DNA from: Cellvibrio sp. OA-2007
GTDB taxonomy: Bacteria; Pseudomonadota; Gammaproteobacteria; Pseudomonadales; Cellvibrionaceae
NCBI RefSeq assembly: GCF_000953825.1
Contig: NZ_BBUL01000096.1
Span: forward strand, 274,569 to 338,568
Length of the DNA stretch: 64,000 nucleotides
Reading direction: 5' to 3'
Part shown: in pieces, positions 20,874-33,487 of the stretch
Layout: each line of letters opens with the position of its first letter
Numbering within the stretch: the first letter of the stretch is position 1
The notes under the pieces: model-generated
Told to the model about the DNA's origin: nothing
Seen by the model: the letters and a program-made list of their open reading frames with translations, nothing else
Databases searched by the model: none
Position numbers and translations under genes: made by a program

Positions 20874-23800
20874 CTTGCGAGTGCTATTTGCTGAAGGCTT
20901 GTCGGGTGGCAAGGCCTCCTCTTGTTTTTCATTTACGCTATCACGCAAACTTTTTTCACTTTCAAACAAGCGGTTAAAACGCATTTTCGGCTCGTCCCAA
21001 CTGCCTTTAATCGTGTAACTGACACTAGTCGCCTGATCTACCTGTTTTTTGAATAGTTTGCTTATCAAGTAAACACCGGCAGCGGCGGGCAACCCGGTTG
21101 CAAGCGCAGCATAGAAAGTTACGTTCCCAGCTACGGGCAAGGTGGCAACCAAACGGGTATTGAGGGTTTCATTGCGCAGATCAATACTGCCCGCCATTTG
21201 CATACCACTGGAGGGCGTGCGAACGATTAAGGGTTCTTCAAATACCATAGTGCCCTGATTGAAACGTACCTTTCCATCGATCGCGTCATAGGCGAGGCCA
21301 CTTTTGTAGAGATCCGAAAAGTCAAAACGCAACCGGCGCGCCAGCGTATCGAAGTTAAGAATCGACATCAGGCGCAGAATGCCATCGCCCGCATTGGCTT
21401 CACGTTTAAAACGCCCGGTTTCAATTGCGATACTCATCTCGCCATTCAGATTTACCAGATTAAAGTCTTGCGGTGAGCCTGCCCAAAACAGATCGGCACT
21501 AAAGTGTGCAGTTTCGCTTTCTATAGTGTCTGGCTTACCCCACGCGCGCAACACGCCACCCAAGTCAGCCGCACTCAAGTTGCCGATAAAACGCGTCTGT
21601 ACTCCGGTTGGCGTGTTTTGCCAAATCAGACGGGCACCTTCCTGTGCCTCATCGACGGCGCTGACCGTAACACCTCTAATGCTGCCGCGAATATTATCGA
21701 TCACCACCCCTTGCTCATTTGGGCGCAGTTGCAGCGACCAATTGCCATAGTTGTTATCGTCCATCAACAAGGATGCAATACTGATATTCGCCAAGGGTAA
21801 TTTACGTGGATCAATAATCTCCACCGGTCTGGCTGGTGCAGCACTGGTTTCTCCAGCTGCTTCGCTGGCACCATCCACTGCCGCGATCTGATCTGCCTGC
21901 CCCAACATGCTCTGGGTGAGCGATAAGCGAGTCAAATCAACTTGCAATGGGATAAACGGACTGTCCGGCACTAACAACTTGCCTGCAACCACCGAATTCT
22001 CGACCTCCAGTTGCCAGCCAAGCGGCACTGGCACGGCAACCACATTCAGATTTTCAAGCAGCGTGGAGCCGAGTTCATACTGCCCCAACATTAACTCCGC
22101 GCGAAAGGGCAATCCGGCGACAAGCCCTGCAGGTGCATCTTGTTCTGGCTCATAAATGGCAGCAGATTGCGACGATGACAAGGCCTGAGCAATGGCGGGA
22201 GTGAGCCGCTCGGTATAGGTTTTATAGCGCGCGCGTACTTCTTTCCAAGCGTCTAGATCAATGCCGGGCAAAAATCCGGAAACTAAAAATTGCGGTTGCT
22301 CGCTCAGTTTTGCGTCACTGGCAAGGGCGATATTAGCGTTGAGTAAATTGTTGTTGCGCGCTCGATCCGTGCGCAACAAGGCCTGGATGTCATTGTTATA
22401 GCGCACATCTATTTGCGCTTGATTCTCTTGCAGCCAGAGTTTGAATTCAAATGGCCGCTCCCCCTTGGCGGGTTTGCCATAAGGTGCGGGCAAGTTGACG
22501 CTGACATTTTCCAGATTGCTGGTAATGGTCACTTCGGCAAACGCTTGCTCTGTGAATGCCTCGGCGGACTGCACAGCATCCGGTGTTTCTTCCGGGCTCA
22601 ACTCAACCAGGTTTTTCAGGCGCGCCGGGCGGTGATGTAATTCTACCCGCGCGCGATAGGGCAAGTTGCCATTGAGGAACAGCGCCTCAGGTCGTTTGCT
22701 CCAGTAGGCAATTTGTTGTGCGTCGACCACACCATCCAGTTCAATCAGTGTTTTACTGTAGCTATCGAGCTTAACCGTACTCAGTTTGGCCGCTATTGGC
22801 TGATCAAAAAACTGCCCGTGAAGCGTGTCGCTGCTGACTCCCGTATCGCTGTTGTAACTGATGTGACCGGTTAAGTCATTCACTGCCAAATTCAGGTTTT
22901 GCAATTCAAACCGAGGTACATTCAACTCAACATCTACCTGTTGATGCGCACCTTCCGGCTTTTCCTCGCCAGTCCCGATGGGAATATCCAGATCCAGTCG
23001 CGCCTTCATTTCACCCAGCATAAACCAGGAGTCCATACTGCCGCCCAAGTACTGGCGCAACATACCTTCACGCAATACGCGAATACCGTCGCTGGCAGCG
23101 CCACTGATATCACCATCCACCTGCAACAGCGAACCTGCTCCCTGCGCGCGCGGATTCACCCGCACTTCAGCCCAATTCACTTGGCTGGTGTAAAGTTTAG
23201 CGCCCGTCACACTGGCAGAAACCTGCAGATCGCTTACCAACAAGCGGCCGTCCAAGTGACTTAAGGCTGGCCAGCCTGGGTGATAGTTAAGCTCGGCCTG
23301 TTCTATGTCCAGATACAGCTGGAAAGTGCGCGCCATTGGATTTGGGGTATTAAGCGTGCCGCGATAGACAAAACCGGCTTGTGTCGCAATGCCCGAATTT
23401 TTTGCGCCTATGCTCTGCTCCAGCCACGCCAGCAGTGATTGGGGCACCACGGCAGGCGTGTACTTTTGATAGAGGCCGGCATTGAGCTGGCGAGCACCAA
23501 TCTGTAAATAGAGGTCAATATCACCCGTGTTGCGCTGCCATGGCAGCGATAGCCACATATAACCGCGCGCCACTTCATCCCCTTGCTGGAACTCCAACTG
23601 GCCGCTATTGACATAAATCTGGTTATTTTCCGGCTGCAAATGCCACGCGACCTGCCCTTTAGCGCGGTCGTACGCCATCGGCGCCGAATAGGTGGGGGAG
23701 TAGTGCATGGTGAACTGTTGCGTATCTATATCGACAAAACCGCCTTTTTGACCCGCTTGGAGATATGCATCCACACCGGTAAGAGCAGGCACGCCATGCC

Positions 23801-25055
23801 ATGCATCGGCAGCCACCTGATTGAGATTGGCGCGCAACAGCCAGTCTTTCGGTGCCTGCAATGGCAAGGTCAGTTGCAAGTTACGAACTTGTCCACGCAG
23901 GTTGAGCGTTGTTAACACCTCCTGCAATTTGCCATCACCCAGCACTCCTGCGCTATTGAGCATATTGCTCAAACGCGCGAGATCCAGCTTATCCATACTG
24001 ATTTGCAAGGGCTTTTTAAACCCGGTAGACGCTGCCGCAATATTTACATCGGTAATTTTTTGCTCATTCATGGCGGCATTAATTTGCTGCAGCCCTAAAC
24101 GCCATTCACCGCTAGGCAGCCAATAACCGGTCAACTCAGTGGCAAAATTATCCAGCGACAGACGGCGCTCCCCCAGCGGAAGCGATAAACGCTGCAGCCC
24201 CAAGCGTCCAACCAAATCGTAACCTTGTTGACCAACGCGACTTTCAAACCAGATATTGGCGTCGATCATTCCCTCGCTCTGCACGCTGGCTTTACTCACC
24301 CCATTGAGCAGAAACGCACTGGTTGCAGCGATAGGCTCACTGGTGGGAAAACGATTCAGCTGCAGATAGCCTTTGCTGCGAAAGCTGGCCTGATCCCGTG
24401 GATCACCCTGTCCTTCCATGATCAGATACACACTGCGCGGCTGCTCATCCACATCGATTTGCAGAGCAAGGCGATGGAAATCACCGGCATTTTCCAGCAG
24501 TAAATAAGGTGAAGCCAACTGCATTTGTTTGCCCGACGCAAACTGAAAACTGAGGTGACTGCGCTGAAATTCAATCTTGGTGGAGAGCAGCAGCATATCG
24601 AGCAGCGCGTCCAACTGCACACCCGGTTTATTGGCGTCGGTGCGCTTCGGCAGACCGGGAATTTGCCAAAAACCATCGGCGGTCTGGGCAAAGCTCATAT
24701 CCACTTGGCTGAGCGATAGATTGCTCCACACCAGGCGCAAGTTGACGAGCGACTCCAGCATATCAAGCCGCAGGCGCGCTTGTTTTAGCGCAACTATGGG
24801 TTCATCAGCCTTACTCTTGATACTGAGATCACGAACCAGCAGGCTGGGTTTTAAACCATCCCAATCAGCTTGAATCTGCCCTATAGCCACTTGGGCATTG
24901 AGCTTGGATGAGAAATAATCGGCAATGTTGTGATTGTAATCGCCCAATAAATGGGAAAAGCTACGCCCGGATTGCACCACCACCGCCAATAAAATCAGGG
25001 TGAGAGCAACCAGAAAGTAAGACCATTTCACCAATTTGCGTAAAGCGCGAGTCAT
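20865..25055 (-). CDS. yhdP: AsmA-like intermembrane lipid-transport protein YhdP
   Basis: Very large (1396 residues) inner-membrane-anchored AsmA-family protein. In E. coli, YhdP, TamB and YdbH form bridges that move phospholipids to the outer membrane. One N-terminal helix (YFLVALTLILLAVVVQSG), a DUF3971 domain, and a C-terminal AsmA-like region (SGMQMAGSIDLRNETLNTRLVATLPV) followed by a membrane-proximal GLPAAAGVYLISKLFKKQ and a charged tail. Downstream of rng by 52 bases on the same strand. Its presence is relevant because the Mla locus nearby has lost most genes. Confidence 0.95.
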   Translation of the reverse strand: MTRALRKLVKWSYFLVALTLILLAVVVQSGRSFSHLLGDYNHNIADYFSSKLNAQVAIGQIQADWDGLKPSLLVRDLSIKSKADEPIVALKQARLRLDMLESLVNLRLVWSNLSLSQVDMSFAQTADGFWQIPGLPKRTDANKPGVQLDALLDMLLLSTKIEFQRSHLSFQFASGKQMQLASPYLLLENAGDFHRLALQIDVDEQPRSVYLIMEGQGDPRDQASFRSKGYLQLNRFPTSEPIAATSAFLLNGVSKASVQSEGMIDANIWFESRVGQQGYDLVGRLGLQRLSLPLGERRLSLDNFATELTGYWLPSGEWRLGLQQINAAMNEQKITDVNIAAASTGFKKPLQISMDKLDLARLSNMLNSAGVLGDGKLQEVLTTLNLRGQVRNLQLTLPLQAPKDWLLRANLNQVAADAWHGVPALTGVDAYLQAGQKGGFVDIDTQQFTMHYSPTYSAPMAYDRAKGQVAWHLQPENNQIYVNSGQLEFQQGDEVARGYMWLSLPWQRNTGDIDLYLQIGARQLNAGLYQKYTPAVVPQSLLAWLEQSIGAKNSGIATQAGFVYRGTLNTPNPMARTFQLYLDIEQAELNYHPGWPALSHLDGRLLVSDLQVSASVTGAKLYTSQVNWAEVRVNPRAQGAGSLLQVDGDISGAASDGIRVLREGMLRQYLGGSMDSWFMLGEMKARLDLDIPIGTGEEKPEGAHQQVDVELNVPRFELQNLNLAVNDLTGHISYNSDTGVSSDTLHGQFFDQPIAAKLSTVKLDSYSKTLIELDGVVDAQQIAYWSKRPEALFLNGNLPYRARVELHHRPARLKNLVELSPEETPDAVQSAEAFTEQAFAEVTITSNLENVSVNLPAPYGKPAKGERPFEFKLWLQENQAQIDVRYNNDIQALLRTDRARNNNLLNANIALASDAKLSEQPQFLVSGFLPGIDLDAWKEVRARYKTYTERLTPAIAQALSSSQSAAIYEPEQDAPAGLVAGLPFRAELMLGQYELGSTLLENLNVVAVPVPLGWQLEVENSVVAGKLLVPDSPFIPLQVDLTRLSLTQSMLGQADQIAAVDGASEAAGETSAAPARPVEIIDPRKLPLANISIASLLMDDNNYGNWSLQLRPNEQGVVIDNIRGSIRGVTVSAVDEAQEGARLIWQNTPTGVQTRFIGNLSAADLGGVLRAWGKPDTIESETAHFSADLFWAGSPQDFNLVNLNGEMSIAIETGRFKREANAGDGILRLMSILNFDTLARRLRFDFSDLYKSGLAYDAIDGKVRFNQGTMVFEEPLIVRTPSSGMQMAGSIDLRNETLNTRLVATLPVAGNVTFYAALATGLPAAAGVYLISKLFKKQVDQATSVSYTIKGSWDEPKMRFNRLFESEKSLRDSVNEKQEEALPPDKPSANSTRKKQ

Positions 25056-25107
25056 TGCAGCGATCTATTCCGGGCTAGGGGTTGCTGAGTAAATGTTGCA
25101 TTGCACA

Positions 25108-26577
25108 TCAGACCAATACGATATCGTACTGCTCTTGCTGAAAGAGCGCCTCAACCCTGAATTCGATGGTTCGGTTAATAAAAGCTTCCAGGTCGGCCAC
25201 ATAGGCGGCCTCTTCATCTAGCAGGCGGTCAACCACCAACTGCGATGCCAATACCAAAAACTTTTGGTTGTCATAGGTGCGCGCCATGCGCAAAATTTCA
25301 CGGAAAACCTCATAACACACGGTTTCCGCCGACTTCACCTGCCCGCGCCCCTGACACACAGGGCATGGTTCACAGAGTAACTGACCAAGGGATTCACGGG
25401 TGCGCTTGCGCGCCATCTCCACCAAACCCAATTCTGATACGCCGGTAATGCGGGTTTTGGCGTGATCTTTCTCCAGCGCCTTTTCCAGAGTGCGCAATAC
25501 CTGCCTCTGATGCTCAGGGTCTTTCATATCGATAAAATCGAGAATGATAATGCCACCCAAATTGCGCAGCCGCAGCTGGCGGGCAATCGAAGAAGCCGCC
25601 TCCAGATTGGTCTTGAAAATCGTCTCTTCCAAATTGCGATGACCGACAAAAGCGCCAGTGTTTACATCCACCGTGGTCATGGCTTCGGTCTGTTCGATAA
25701 TCAAATAACCGTTGGATTTGAGCGGCACACGCGGCTCCAGGGCGCGATGGATCTCCTCTTCCACGCCGTAGAGCTCCAGCAGCGGACGATCACCGCTGTA
25801 CAACTCAATCAACTCCACCAATTGCGGTGCATATTGCGCGGCAAATTCCTGCATTTGTTGCCAGGTCAGCCGCGAATCCACCCGCACCCGGTCAATCGGC
25901 GCACGCGCCATATCGCGCAGGGCGCGCAGATAGAGCGGCATATCGCGATGAAGTTCCGCAGGCACCCCCAAAGTAGGCAATTTTGCGGTCAAATCCTCCC
26001 ACAGCTGGCGCAAAAAGGGGATGTCCGCATTGATCGCTGCGGCATCGGCGCCTTCGGCCACGGTGCGCACAATAAAACCGCCACTAATGCCCTGCTCTGC
26101 AACTGCGGTTTCCACCGCTTGGCGCAAACGCTCGCGCTCGGGTTCATCCTCTATACGAGTAGACACCCCGATGTGGCTTGAATTAGGCATGTACACCAGA
26201 TAGCGGGAGGACAGGGTGAGATGGGTGGTCAGACGCGCGCCCTTGGTGCTAATAGGGTCTTTGGCCACCTGCACCAACAGCGTTTGCCCTTCGCGCACCA
26301 GGGTGCGTATATCCGGCACTTCGCTGCGGCGAACCTCGCCCTCGGGCGGCTCGGGCATCATATCGGCAGCGTGGATAAAACCGGTGCGTTCCAAACCTAT
26401 CTCGACAAAAGCTGCCTGCATACCCGGCAAGACTCTGACCACCTTGCCTTTATAGATATTGCCGACATAACTTTCGCCGTGGCTGCGCTCGATGTAAAAC
26501 TCCTGCACTACACCGTTTTCTACCAGCGCGACACGAGTCTCCACCGGGGAGACATTGATTAGAATCTCTTCACTCAT
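25108..26577 (-). CDS. rng: Ribonuclease G
   Basis: Endoribonuclease of the RNase E/G family that matures the 16S rRNA 5' end and degrades some mRNAs. 489 residues without the RNase E C-terminal scaffold. An S1 domain (GESYVGNIYKGKVVRVLPGMQAAFVEIGL) is followed by the catalytic DNase I-like region with TVDVNTGAFVG and the zinc-link cysteines CEPCPVC. The start at ATG 26577 overlaps the maf stop (ATGA), showing coupling. Confidence 0.97.
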   Translation of the reverse strand: MSEEILINVSPVETRVALVENGVVQEFYIERSHGESYVGNIYKGKVVRVLPGMQAAFVEIGLERTGFIHAADMMPEPPEGEVRRSEVPDIRTLVREGQTLLVQVAKDPISTKGARLTTHLTLSSRYLVYMPNSSHIGVSTRIEDEPERERLRQAVETAVAEQGISGGFIVRTVAEGADAAAINADIPFLRQLWEDLTAKLPTLGVPAELHRDMPLYLRALRDMARAPIDRVRVDSRLTWQQMQEFAAQYAPQLVELIELYSGDRPLLELYGVEEEIHRALEPRVPLKSNGYLIIEQTEAMTTVDVNTGAFVGHRNLEETIFKTNLEAASSIARQLRLRNLGGIIILDFIDMKDPEHQRQVLRTLEKALEKDHAKTRITGVSELGLVEMARKRTRESLGQLLCEPCPVCQGRGQVKSAETVCYEVFREILRMARTYDNQKFLVLASQLVVDRLLDEEAAYVADLEAFINRTIEFRVEALFQQEQYDIVLV

Positions 26578-27200
26578 AGCTCTACTCCGGCAGTCCACCA
26601 GGCAATACCGAACTCCTTCAGCAACTCACAGGTCGCTTCGATCGGCAGGCCAACAACAGCGGAATAGCTGCCGCGGATTTCGTTAACAAACACTGCGCCC
26701 AACCCCTGAATCGCATAACCGCCCGCCTTATCCTGCGGCTCACCAGTTGCCCAGTAAGCGGCAATTTCGGCATCGCTTAATTCGCGAAACGTCACATCAG
26801 TGATAGACACACGTAGCGCTTGCCGGGTAGACGAATGAAGCGCAACGGCAGTAATGACCTGATGGGTGCGACCTGATAGCTGACGCAACATCTGTTGGGC
26901 GTGCGCTTGATCGCGCGGTTTTTCAAGAATTGCGCCATCCAATAAACCGAGTGTGTCGGCCCCAAGCACAGGCGCTAATGGCAATTGTTGTTGGACTAAC
27001 TGAGCAAAACCGGCAGCAGCTTTCTCACGAGCGAGACGCTGAACATAATCCAACGCGGTTTCACCCGCCGCAGGCTGCTCTGGAATCGAAGCGGATATGA
27101 CCGCATGGTGCACACCAATCTGGCGCAGTAGCTCACGCCGACGGGGCGACTGGGATGCAAGATACAAATCTGGAATAACATCGGAAACAACTGCGCTCAC
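26574..27200 (-). CDS. maf: Maf-family nucleoside triphosphate pyrophosphatase (dTTP/UTP type)
   Basis: House-cleaning pyrophosphatase of 208 residues that hydrolyses non-canonical or excess nucleotides. The YhdE-type start LYLASQSPRRRELL and the EKPRDQAHAQQMLRQLSG segment place it in the YhdE subfamily found beside rng and mreBCD. It overlaps rng by four bases. Confidence 0.95.
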   Translation of the reverse strand: MSAVVSDVIPDLYLASQSPRRRELLRQIGVHHAVISASIPEQPAAGETALDYVQRLAREKAAAGFAQLVQQQLPLAPVLGADTLGLLDGAILEKPRDQAHAQQMLRQLSGRTHQVITAVALHSSTRQALRVSITDVTFRELSDAEIAAYWATGEPQDKAGGYAIQGLGAVFVNEIRGSYSAVVGLPIEATCELLKEFGIAWWTAGVEL

Positions 27201-27230
27201 GCTGAAAACTCCTGATACCGCAAAGGGCAG

Positions 27231-27716
27231 TTAATGATGGTAGCGATGCGTTATGCCGTTTAGCCACCAAGAGCAGACGGGCCATAAGAGCGCGCTGGTG
27301 ATTGCCGGATATAAAAATTGAATACCCGACAACTGGCGCCCGGCCATGCCCTGCACCCAGTTATCCGTTAGCTGGGCGATACCAACCAGCACAAAGATCC
27401 AAGCTGATTGGCGGCCAATTGAGAAGTTGCGCACCCGTTGGTACGAGAGGATACAAATATAGGCCACGATTATCAGACCGAGGCTGTGCTGGCCAAAGGG
27501 CACGCCTTCAAGCAAATCCTGAAACAACCCCAGAGCGCAGAGCAGCGTAAAGCTGATCGTTAGCGGCATAAAAAAGATCCAGTAAATCGCCACTACCAAG
27601 ACAAACTCAGGGCGCCACCAACGCATGTCCATCGGTAACGGGTAAACCGACAAGATTAATGCCGCCACAAAACTCAGAGCGACAATAAAATAAAGATTCA
27701 ACTGCGGGCTGAGCAT
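27231..27716 (-). CDS. mreD: Rod shape-determining protein MreD
   Basis: Polytopic membrane protein of 161 residues in the elongasome, with about five hydrophobic segments (YFIVALSFVAALILSVYPL, FVLVVAIYWIFFMPL). The VPFGQHSLGL block is typical. Its ATG overlaps the mreC stop by one base (TGATG). Confidence 0.95.
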   Translation of the reverse strand: MLSPQLNLYFIVALSFVAALILSVYPLPMDMRWWRPEFVLVVAIYWIFFMPLTISFTLLCALGLFQDLLEGVPFGQHSLGLIIVAYICILSYQRVRNFSIGRQSAWIFVLVGIAQLTDNWVQGMAGRQLSGIQFLYPAITSALLWPVCSWWLNGITHRYHH

Positions 27717-28633
27717 CAGCGCGCTCCGGCGGCCGAGCTGGAAGAAGACGATCCAGCGGAAGCAGCAGGTTCGGTCGTCGGCAGGCTTAAGGCGCCCGGC
27801 ACACTGGCCTGATCGCGGTTTTCAAAGACTAATAACAAATGGCGACTGCGATCCAAACGCGCCATAGGTTTGGCGATCACAGTCAGAAACGCCTTGCCCG
27901 GATCACGCACTACTTGCTGCACCTCAGCAACCGGATAGCCAACCGGAAAACGCGCGCCCAACCCGGAGCTGACCAGCAAATCACCCGCGCGAATGTCGGT
28001 ATTGGCCGATACGTGGCGCAGACTTAAACTATTTAAATCGCCGGTGCCTTCGGCAATTGCGCGCACACCATTGCGATTAACCTGCACCGGAATTGCGTGG
28101 GTGGAGTCTGAAATGAGCAGTACCGTACTGGATGTTTCACCCACCTCAATCACCTGCCCCATCAAACCAAACGCATCCAATACCGGCTGGCCTTTAAACG
28201 CGCCATCTACCGTACCGCGATTGATAATCACTTTATGGCTGAGCGGGTTGGGCGAAACCCCAATCAGTTCCGCAATCAGCACCGTATCCTGCAGCATCTG
28301 GCTGGCATTGAGCAGTTGGCGCAAACGCACGTTTTCTGCGGCAAGCGAAGCCAACTGTTGCAGTTTGCGCCGATGAATCAATAATTCAGTTTTAAGCGCC
28401 TCATTTTCGAGCTTGAGATCTGCCTGAGAGACAAACGTATCTTTGCGCCAATCGTTTACGCGGCTAGGTACATCGGTAATCTGATAGAAAGGTGTTACCA
28501 CTTGGGCGAGTTTTTCGCGCAACGGTTCAAGGCGGTCGGTATAAAGCCCAACAATCACCAGCGCCATCGCAATCAAAACAAAAATGAAAGCGCGACTGGT
28601 GGCGGATGAGCCTCGGGCAAAGAGCGGTTTAAT
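27716..28633 (-). CDS. mreC: Rod shape-determining protein MreC, apparent ATT start
   Basis: Bitopic elongasome protein linking MreB to periplasmic PBP2: an N-terminal helix, coiled coil (ENEALKTELLIHRRKLQQL), then the beta domain. The conserved family start (MKP(I/L)F-RG) is encoded here as xKPLFARGSSATSR, with ATT (28633-28631) exactly at the Met position. An AGGGGAG ribosome site (28648-28642) precedes that codon by eight bases. No ATG, GTG or TTG exists between the upstream in-frame stop at 28678 and the TTG at 28576. Starting at that TTG would delete the cytoplasmic tail and half the membrane helix. I infer an AUU start, giving 305 residues. A G-to-T sequence error is the alternative. 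Confidence 0.88.
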   Translation of the reverse strand: MKPLFARGSSATSRAFIFVLIAMALVIVGLYTDRLEPLREKLAQVVTPFYQITDVPSRVNDWRKDTFVSQADLKLENEALKTELLIHRRKLQQLASLAAENVRLRQLLNASQMLQDTVLIAELIGVSPNPLSHKVIINRGTVDGAFKGQPVLDAFGLMGQVIEVGETSSTVLLISDSTHAIPVQVNRNGVRAIAEGTGDLNSLSLRHVSANTDIRAGDLLVSSGLGARFPVGYPVAEVQQVVRDPGKAFLTVIAKPMARLDRSRHLLLVFENRDQASVPGALSLPTTEPAASAGSSSSSSAAGAR

Positions 28634-28685
28634 GGTGAGTTCTCCCCTGGAGTTGAAGCCCGCAAAACACGGGCTTCAAAACAAA

Positions 28686-30234
<1,549 letters not shown>

Positions 30235-30522
30235 ATGGCTGTAGACCGTTCCGATATCGCCAAGCTCGCCAACCTGGCGCGCATCCAGATTAGCGATGAG
30301 GCCGCCGATGAAGCGGCCAAAAGTATCTCCGATGTGCTGGCTCTGGTTGACCAACTGCAAGCGGTCAATACCGATGGCGTATTGCCCATGGCGCATCCAC
30401 TGGATGCCGTACAGCGCCTGCGTGCGGATGTAGTGACCGAGCCCAACCAGCGCGACGCTTTCCAAGCGATTGCACCCGCCACCCAAGACGGCCTGTACCT
30501 CGTACCGCAGGTTATCGAATAA
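30235..30522 (+). CDS. gatC: Asp-tRNA(Asn)/Glu-tRNA(Gln) amidotransferase subunit C
   Basis: Small stabilising subunit of GatCAB, 95 residues ([22 protein letters not shown]). The complex amidates misacylated Glu-tRNA(Gln) and/or Asp-tRNA(Asn). First gene of a gatCAB operon, 37 bases before gatA. Confidence 0.97.
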   Translation: MAVDRSDIAKLANLARIQISDEAADEAAKSISDVLALVDQLQAVNTDGVLPMAHPLDAVQRLRADVVTEPNQRDAFQAIAPATQDGLYLVPQVIE

Positions 30523-30559
30523 AAATCCCTTCTCTCGAAGAAAAATCAGGATATTTGCA

Positions 30560-32014
30560 ATGCATCAATTCACCATTGCCGAACTGGTCAAGGGTCTGCG
30601 CAACAAAGACTTTTCCAGTACCGAAGTGACCCAACATTATCTCGACCGCATCGCGCGTCTCGATAGCACTTACAACAGTTATATCACTGTGACTAACGAC
30701 ATCGCCCTGCAACAAGCCGCTGCTGCCGACAAACGTTTAGCCGCTGGCAACGCCCCCGCACTCTGCGGTGTGCCAATTGCACACAAAGATATTTTTTGCA
30801 CCACCGGCGTACGCACGTCGTGCGCGTCCAAAATGCTCGATAAATTTATCGCGCCCTACAACGCCACTATCGTTGAAAATTATTTAAATTCCGGTGTGGT
30901 GATGCTGGGTAAAACCAATATGGATGAATTCGCCATGGGCTCATCCAATGAAACCAGCTGGTACGGCCCGGTAAAAAATCCTTGGGCGATTGATTGTGTA
31001 CCCGGCGGATCTTCAGGCGGTTCTGCTGCGGCAGTGGCTGCACATTTAGCACCGGCGGCGACTGCATCGGACACTGGCGGCTCTATTCGTCAGCCAGCTG
31101 CACTGTGCGGATTAACCGGCATTAAACCAACCTACGGCCGCGTATCGCGCTGGGGCATGATTGCGTTTGCCTCAAGCCTCGACCAAGCGGGAATTTTGTC
31201 GCGCACTGCGGAAGACGCTGCGATTTTGTTAAACGACATGGCGAGCTTTGATGCAAAAGATTCCACCTGCGTTGAACGCGACGTACCGGATTACACCGCC
31301 GACTTAAACAAATCCTTAAAAGGTTTGCGCATCGGTGTACCAAAAGAATATTTCGGTGAAGGTTTAAATCCACAAACCGCAAAATTGGTTGAAGATGCGA
31401 TCAAAGTGTACGAAGGCTTGGGCGCAACCATTCACAGCGTCAGCTTGCCACACACGCACTTGGCAGTGCCCGCTTACTACGTAATCGCACCGGCAGAATG
31501 TTCAGCAAACTTATCGCGCTTTGACGGCGTGCGTTATGGTCATCGCTGCGAAAACCCCACCGATTTAAATGATCTTTATATGCGCTCGCGCAGTGAAGGT
31601 TTTGGTGCAGAAGTGAAGCGCCGTATTCTTGTTGGTGCTTACGCATTGTCTGCCGGTTATTACGATGCCTATTACAGCAAAGCGCAAAAAGTGCGCCGCT
31701 TGATTAAACAAGATTTTGTCGATGCATTCGACAGTGTCGATGTCATTCTCGGGCCGACCTCGCCATCGCCAGCATTCCAATTTGGTTCAAAAAGCAAAGA
31801 TCCAGTGGCCATGTATTTGGAAGATATTTATACCATCGCCACCAATTTGGCGGGCTTGCCCGGCTTATCGATTCCTTGCGGATTAGTCGATAACAAACCA
31901 GTTGGCTTGCAATTGATTGGCAACTTCTTCGCTGAATCGCAGCTGTTAAATGCGGCACACCAATTCCAGCAAGCAACTAACTTCCACCAACAATCCGCCC
32001 CTGGCATTGAATAA
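30560..32014 (+). CDS. gatA: Asp-tRNA(Asn)/Glu-tRNA(Gln) amidotransferase subunit A
   Basis: Amidase-family subunit releasing ammonia from glutamine for GatB, 484 residues. The Ser-cisSer-Lys triad is visible as AHKDIF (Lys) and [13 protein letters not shown] with [14 protein letters not shown] (serines). Start at ATG 30560, eight bases after AGGA. A frame open from 30470 overlaps gatC and is rejected. Confidence 0.98.
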   Translation: MHQFTIAELVKGLRNKDFSSTEVTQHYLDRIARLDSTYNSYITVTNDIALQQAAAADKRLAAGNAPALCGVPIAHKDIFCTTGVRTSCASKMLDKFIAPYNATIVENYLNSGVVMLGKTNMDEFAMGSSNETSWYGPVKNPWAIDCVPGGSSGGSAAAVAAHLAPAATASDTGGSIRQPAALCGLTGIKPTYGRVSRWGMIAFASSLDQAGILSRTAEDAAILLNDMASFDAKDSTCVERDVPDYTADLNKSLKGLRIGVPKEYFGEGLNPQTAKLVEDAIKVYEGLGATIHSVSLPHTHLAVPAYYVIAPAECSANLSRFDGVRYGHRCENPTDLNDLYMRSRSEGFGAEVKRRILVGAYALSAGYYDAYYSKAQKVRRLIKQDFVDAFDSVDVILGPTSPSPAFQFGSKSKDPVAMYLEDIYTIATNLAGLPGLSIPCGLVDNKPVGLQLIGNFFAESQLLNAAHQFQQATNFHQQSAPGIE

Positions 32015-32029
32015 GAGAGGAATACAAAG

Positions 32030-33475
32030 ATGCAATGGGAAACCGTAATCGGCTTGGAAGTTCACGTACAACTGGCCACCAAAACTAAAATTTTCTCTGG
32101 CGCCAGCACTGCGTTCGGTGCTGAGCCAAACACCCAAGCTTGCGCGATTGATTTGGCACTGCCCGGCACACTGCCAGTCGTCAACGAACAAGCATTTCGC
32201 TTTGCCACCATGTTTGGCTTGGCCGTAAATGCAGAAATCGGCAAGCGCTCCGTGTTTGAACGCAAAAATTACTTTTATCCCGATCTACCCAAAGGTTATC
32301 AAACCACGCAGCTCGCCGAACCCATCGTCGGCGCAGGTTTTGTTGACTTGGAATTGGGCGAAGGCCGCAGCAAACGCGTTCGTATTCACCACGCGCATTT
32401 GGAAGAAGATGCAGGAAAATCTTTACACGAAGATTTTGCTGGCATGAGCGGAATCGATTTAAATCGCGCTGGCACGCCGCTAATTGAAGTGGTCACCGAA
32501 CCCGATATGCGCAGCGCTGAAGAAGCCGTTGCCTTTGCGAAAAAGTTACACTCCATCGTTACTTCATTGGAAATTTGCGACGGCGACATGAGCCAGGGTT
32601 CAATGCGCTTTGACGTAAACATTTCCGTTCGTCCCAAAGGCCAGGAAAAACTCGGCACGCGCACTGAAACCAAAAATTTAAACTCATTTAAATTTATGGA
32701 AGAAGCCATCGCGCTCGAAGTTGAACGCCAAATTGATGTATTGGAAGACGGCGGAAAAATTCGTCAAGAAACGCGCCTGTACAACGGCGATACCAAAAAA
32801 GCCCGCAGCATGCGCAGCAAAGAAGATAGTAATGACTACCGCTACTTCCCCTGCCCTGACTTGCTGCCAGTAATTCTGGATGATGCGTACATCGAATCGG
32901 TACGCGCACAAATGCCGGAATTGCCCGAAGCCAAACGCGCGCGTTTTGTTGAGCAATATGGTTTGAGCAGCTACGACGCTGGCCAGATCACCATGGATAA
33001 ATTTGCAGCTGTGTTTTTTGAAGCATCAACAAAAATTTCTGGCGAAGCCAAACTCACTGCCAACTGGATCATGGCGGATTTAGGTGCTTACCTGAATCGC
33101 ACTGAACAGCGCATTGACCAATCGCCGATTACACCTGAATTGCTCGCTGGTTTGGTTCTGCGTGTAAAAGACGGAACTCTCTCCAGCAAAATCGCCAAGC
33201 AAGTGTTTGAAGCTATGTGCAACGGCGAAGGCGATGCCGACACCATTATCGATACCAAAGGGTTAAAACAGGTTTCCGATACCGGCGCGCTGGAAAAAAT
33301 TATCGACGACATTCTCGCCGCTAACGCCCCACAAGTAGAAGGCTACCGCGCCGCGCCGGAAGACAAACGCGCAAAAATGCTCGGCTTCTTTGTGGGTCAA
33401 GCGATGAAAGCATCCAAAGGCCAAGCGAACCCGCAAGTGCTGAATGAGTTGTTGGTTAAGAAATTAAACGGCTAA
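32030..33475 (+). CDS. gatB: Asp-tRNA(Asn)/Glu-tRNA(Gln) amidotransferase subunit B
   Basis: Kinase/amidotransferase subunit, 481 residues: catalytic cradle with [23 protein letters not shown] and [10 protein letters not shown], a helical domain and the C-terminal YqeY-like tRNA-binding tail ([18 protein letters not shown]). It follows gatA by 15 bases after an AGAGAGG ribosome site. Confidence 0.98.
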   Translation: MQWETVIGLEVHVQLATKTKIFSGASTAFGAEPNTQACAIDLALPGTLPVVNEQAFRFATMFGLAVNAEIGKRSVFERKNYFYPDLPKGYQTTQLAEPIVGAGFVDLELGEGRSKRVRIHHAHLEEDAGKSLHEDFAGMSGIDLNRAGTPLIEVVTEPDMRSAEEAVAFAKKLHSIVTSLEICDGDMSQGSMRFDVNISVRPKGQEKLGTRTETKNLNSFKFMEEAIALEVERQIDVLEDGGKIRQETRLYNGDTKKARSMRSKEDSNDYRYFPCPDLLPVILDDAYIESVRAQMPELPEAKRARFVEQYGLSSYDAGQITMDKFAAVFFEASTKISGEAKLTANWIMADLGAYLNRTEQRIDQSPITPELLAGLVLRVKDGTLSSKIAKQVFEAMCNGEGDADTIIDTKGLKQVSDTGALEKIIDDILAANAPQVEGYRAAPEDKRAKMLGFFVGQAMKASKGQANPQVLNELLVKKLNG

Positions 33476-33487
33476 GAGATTGAAAAA

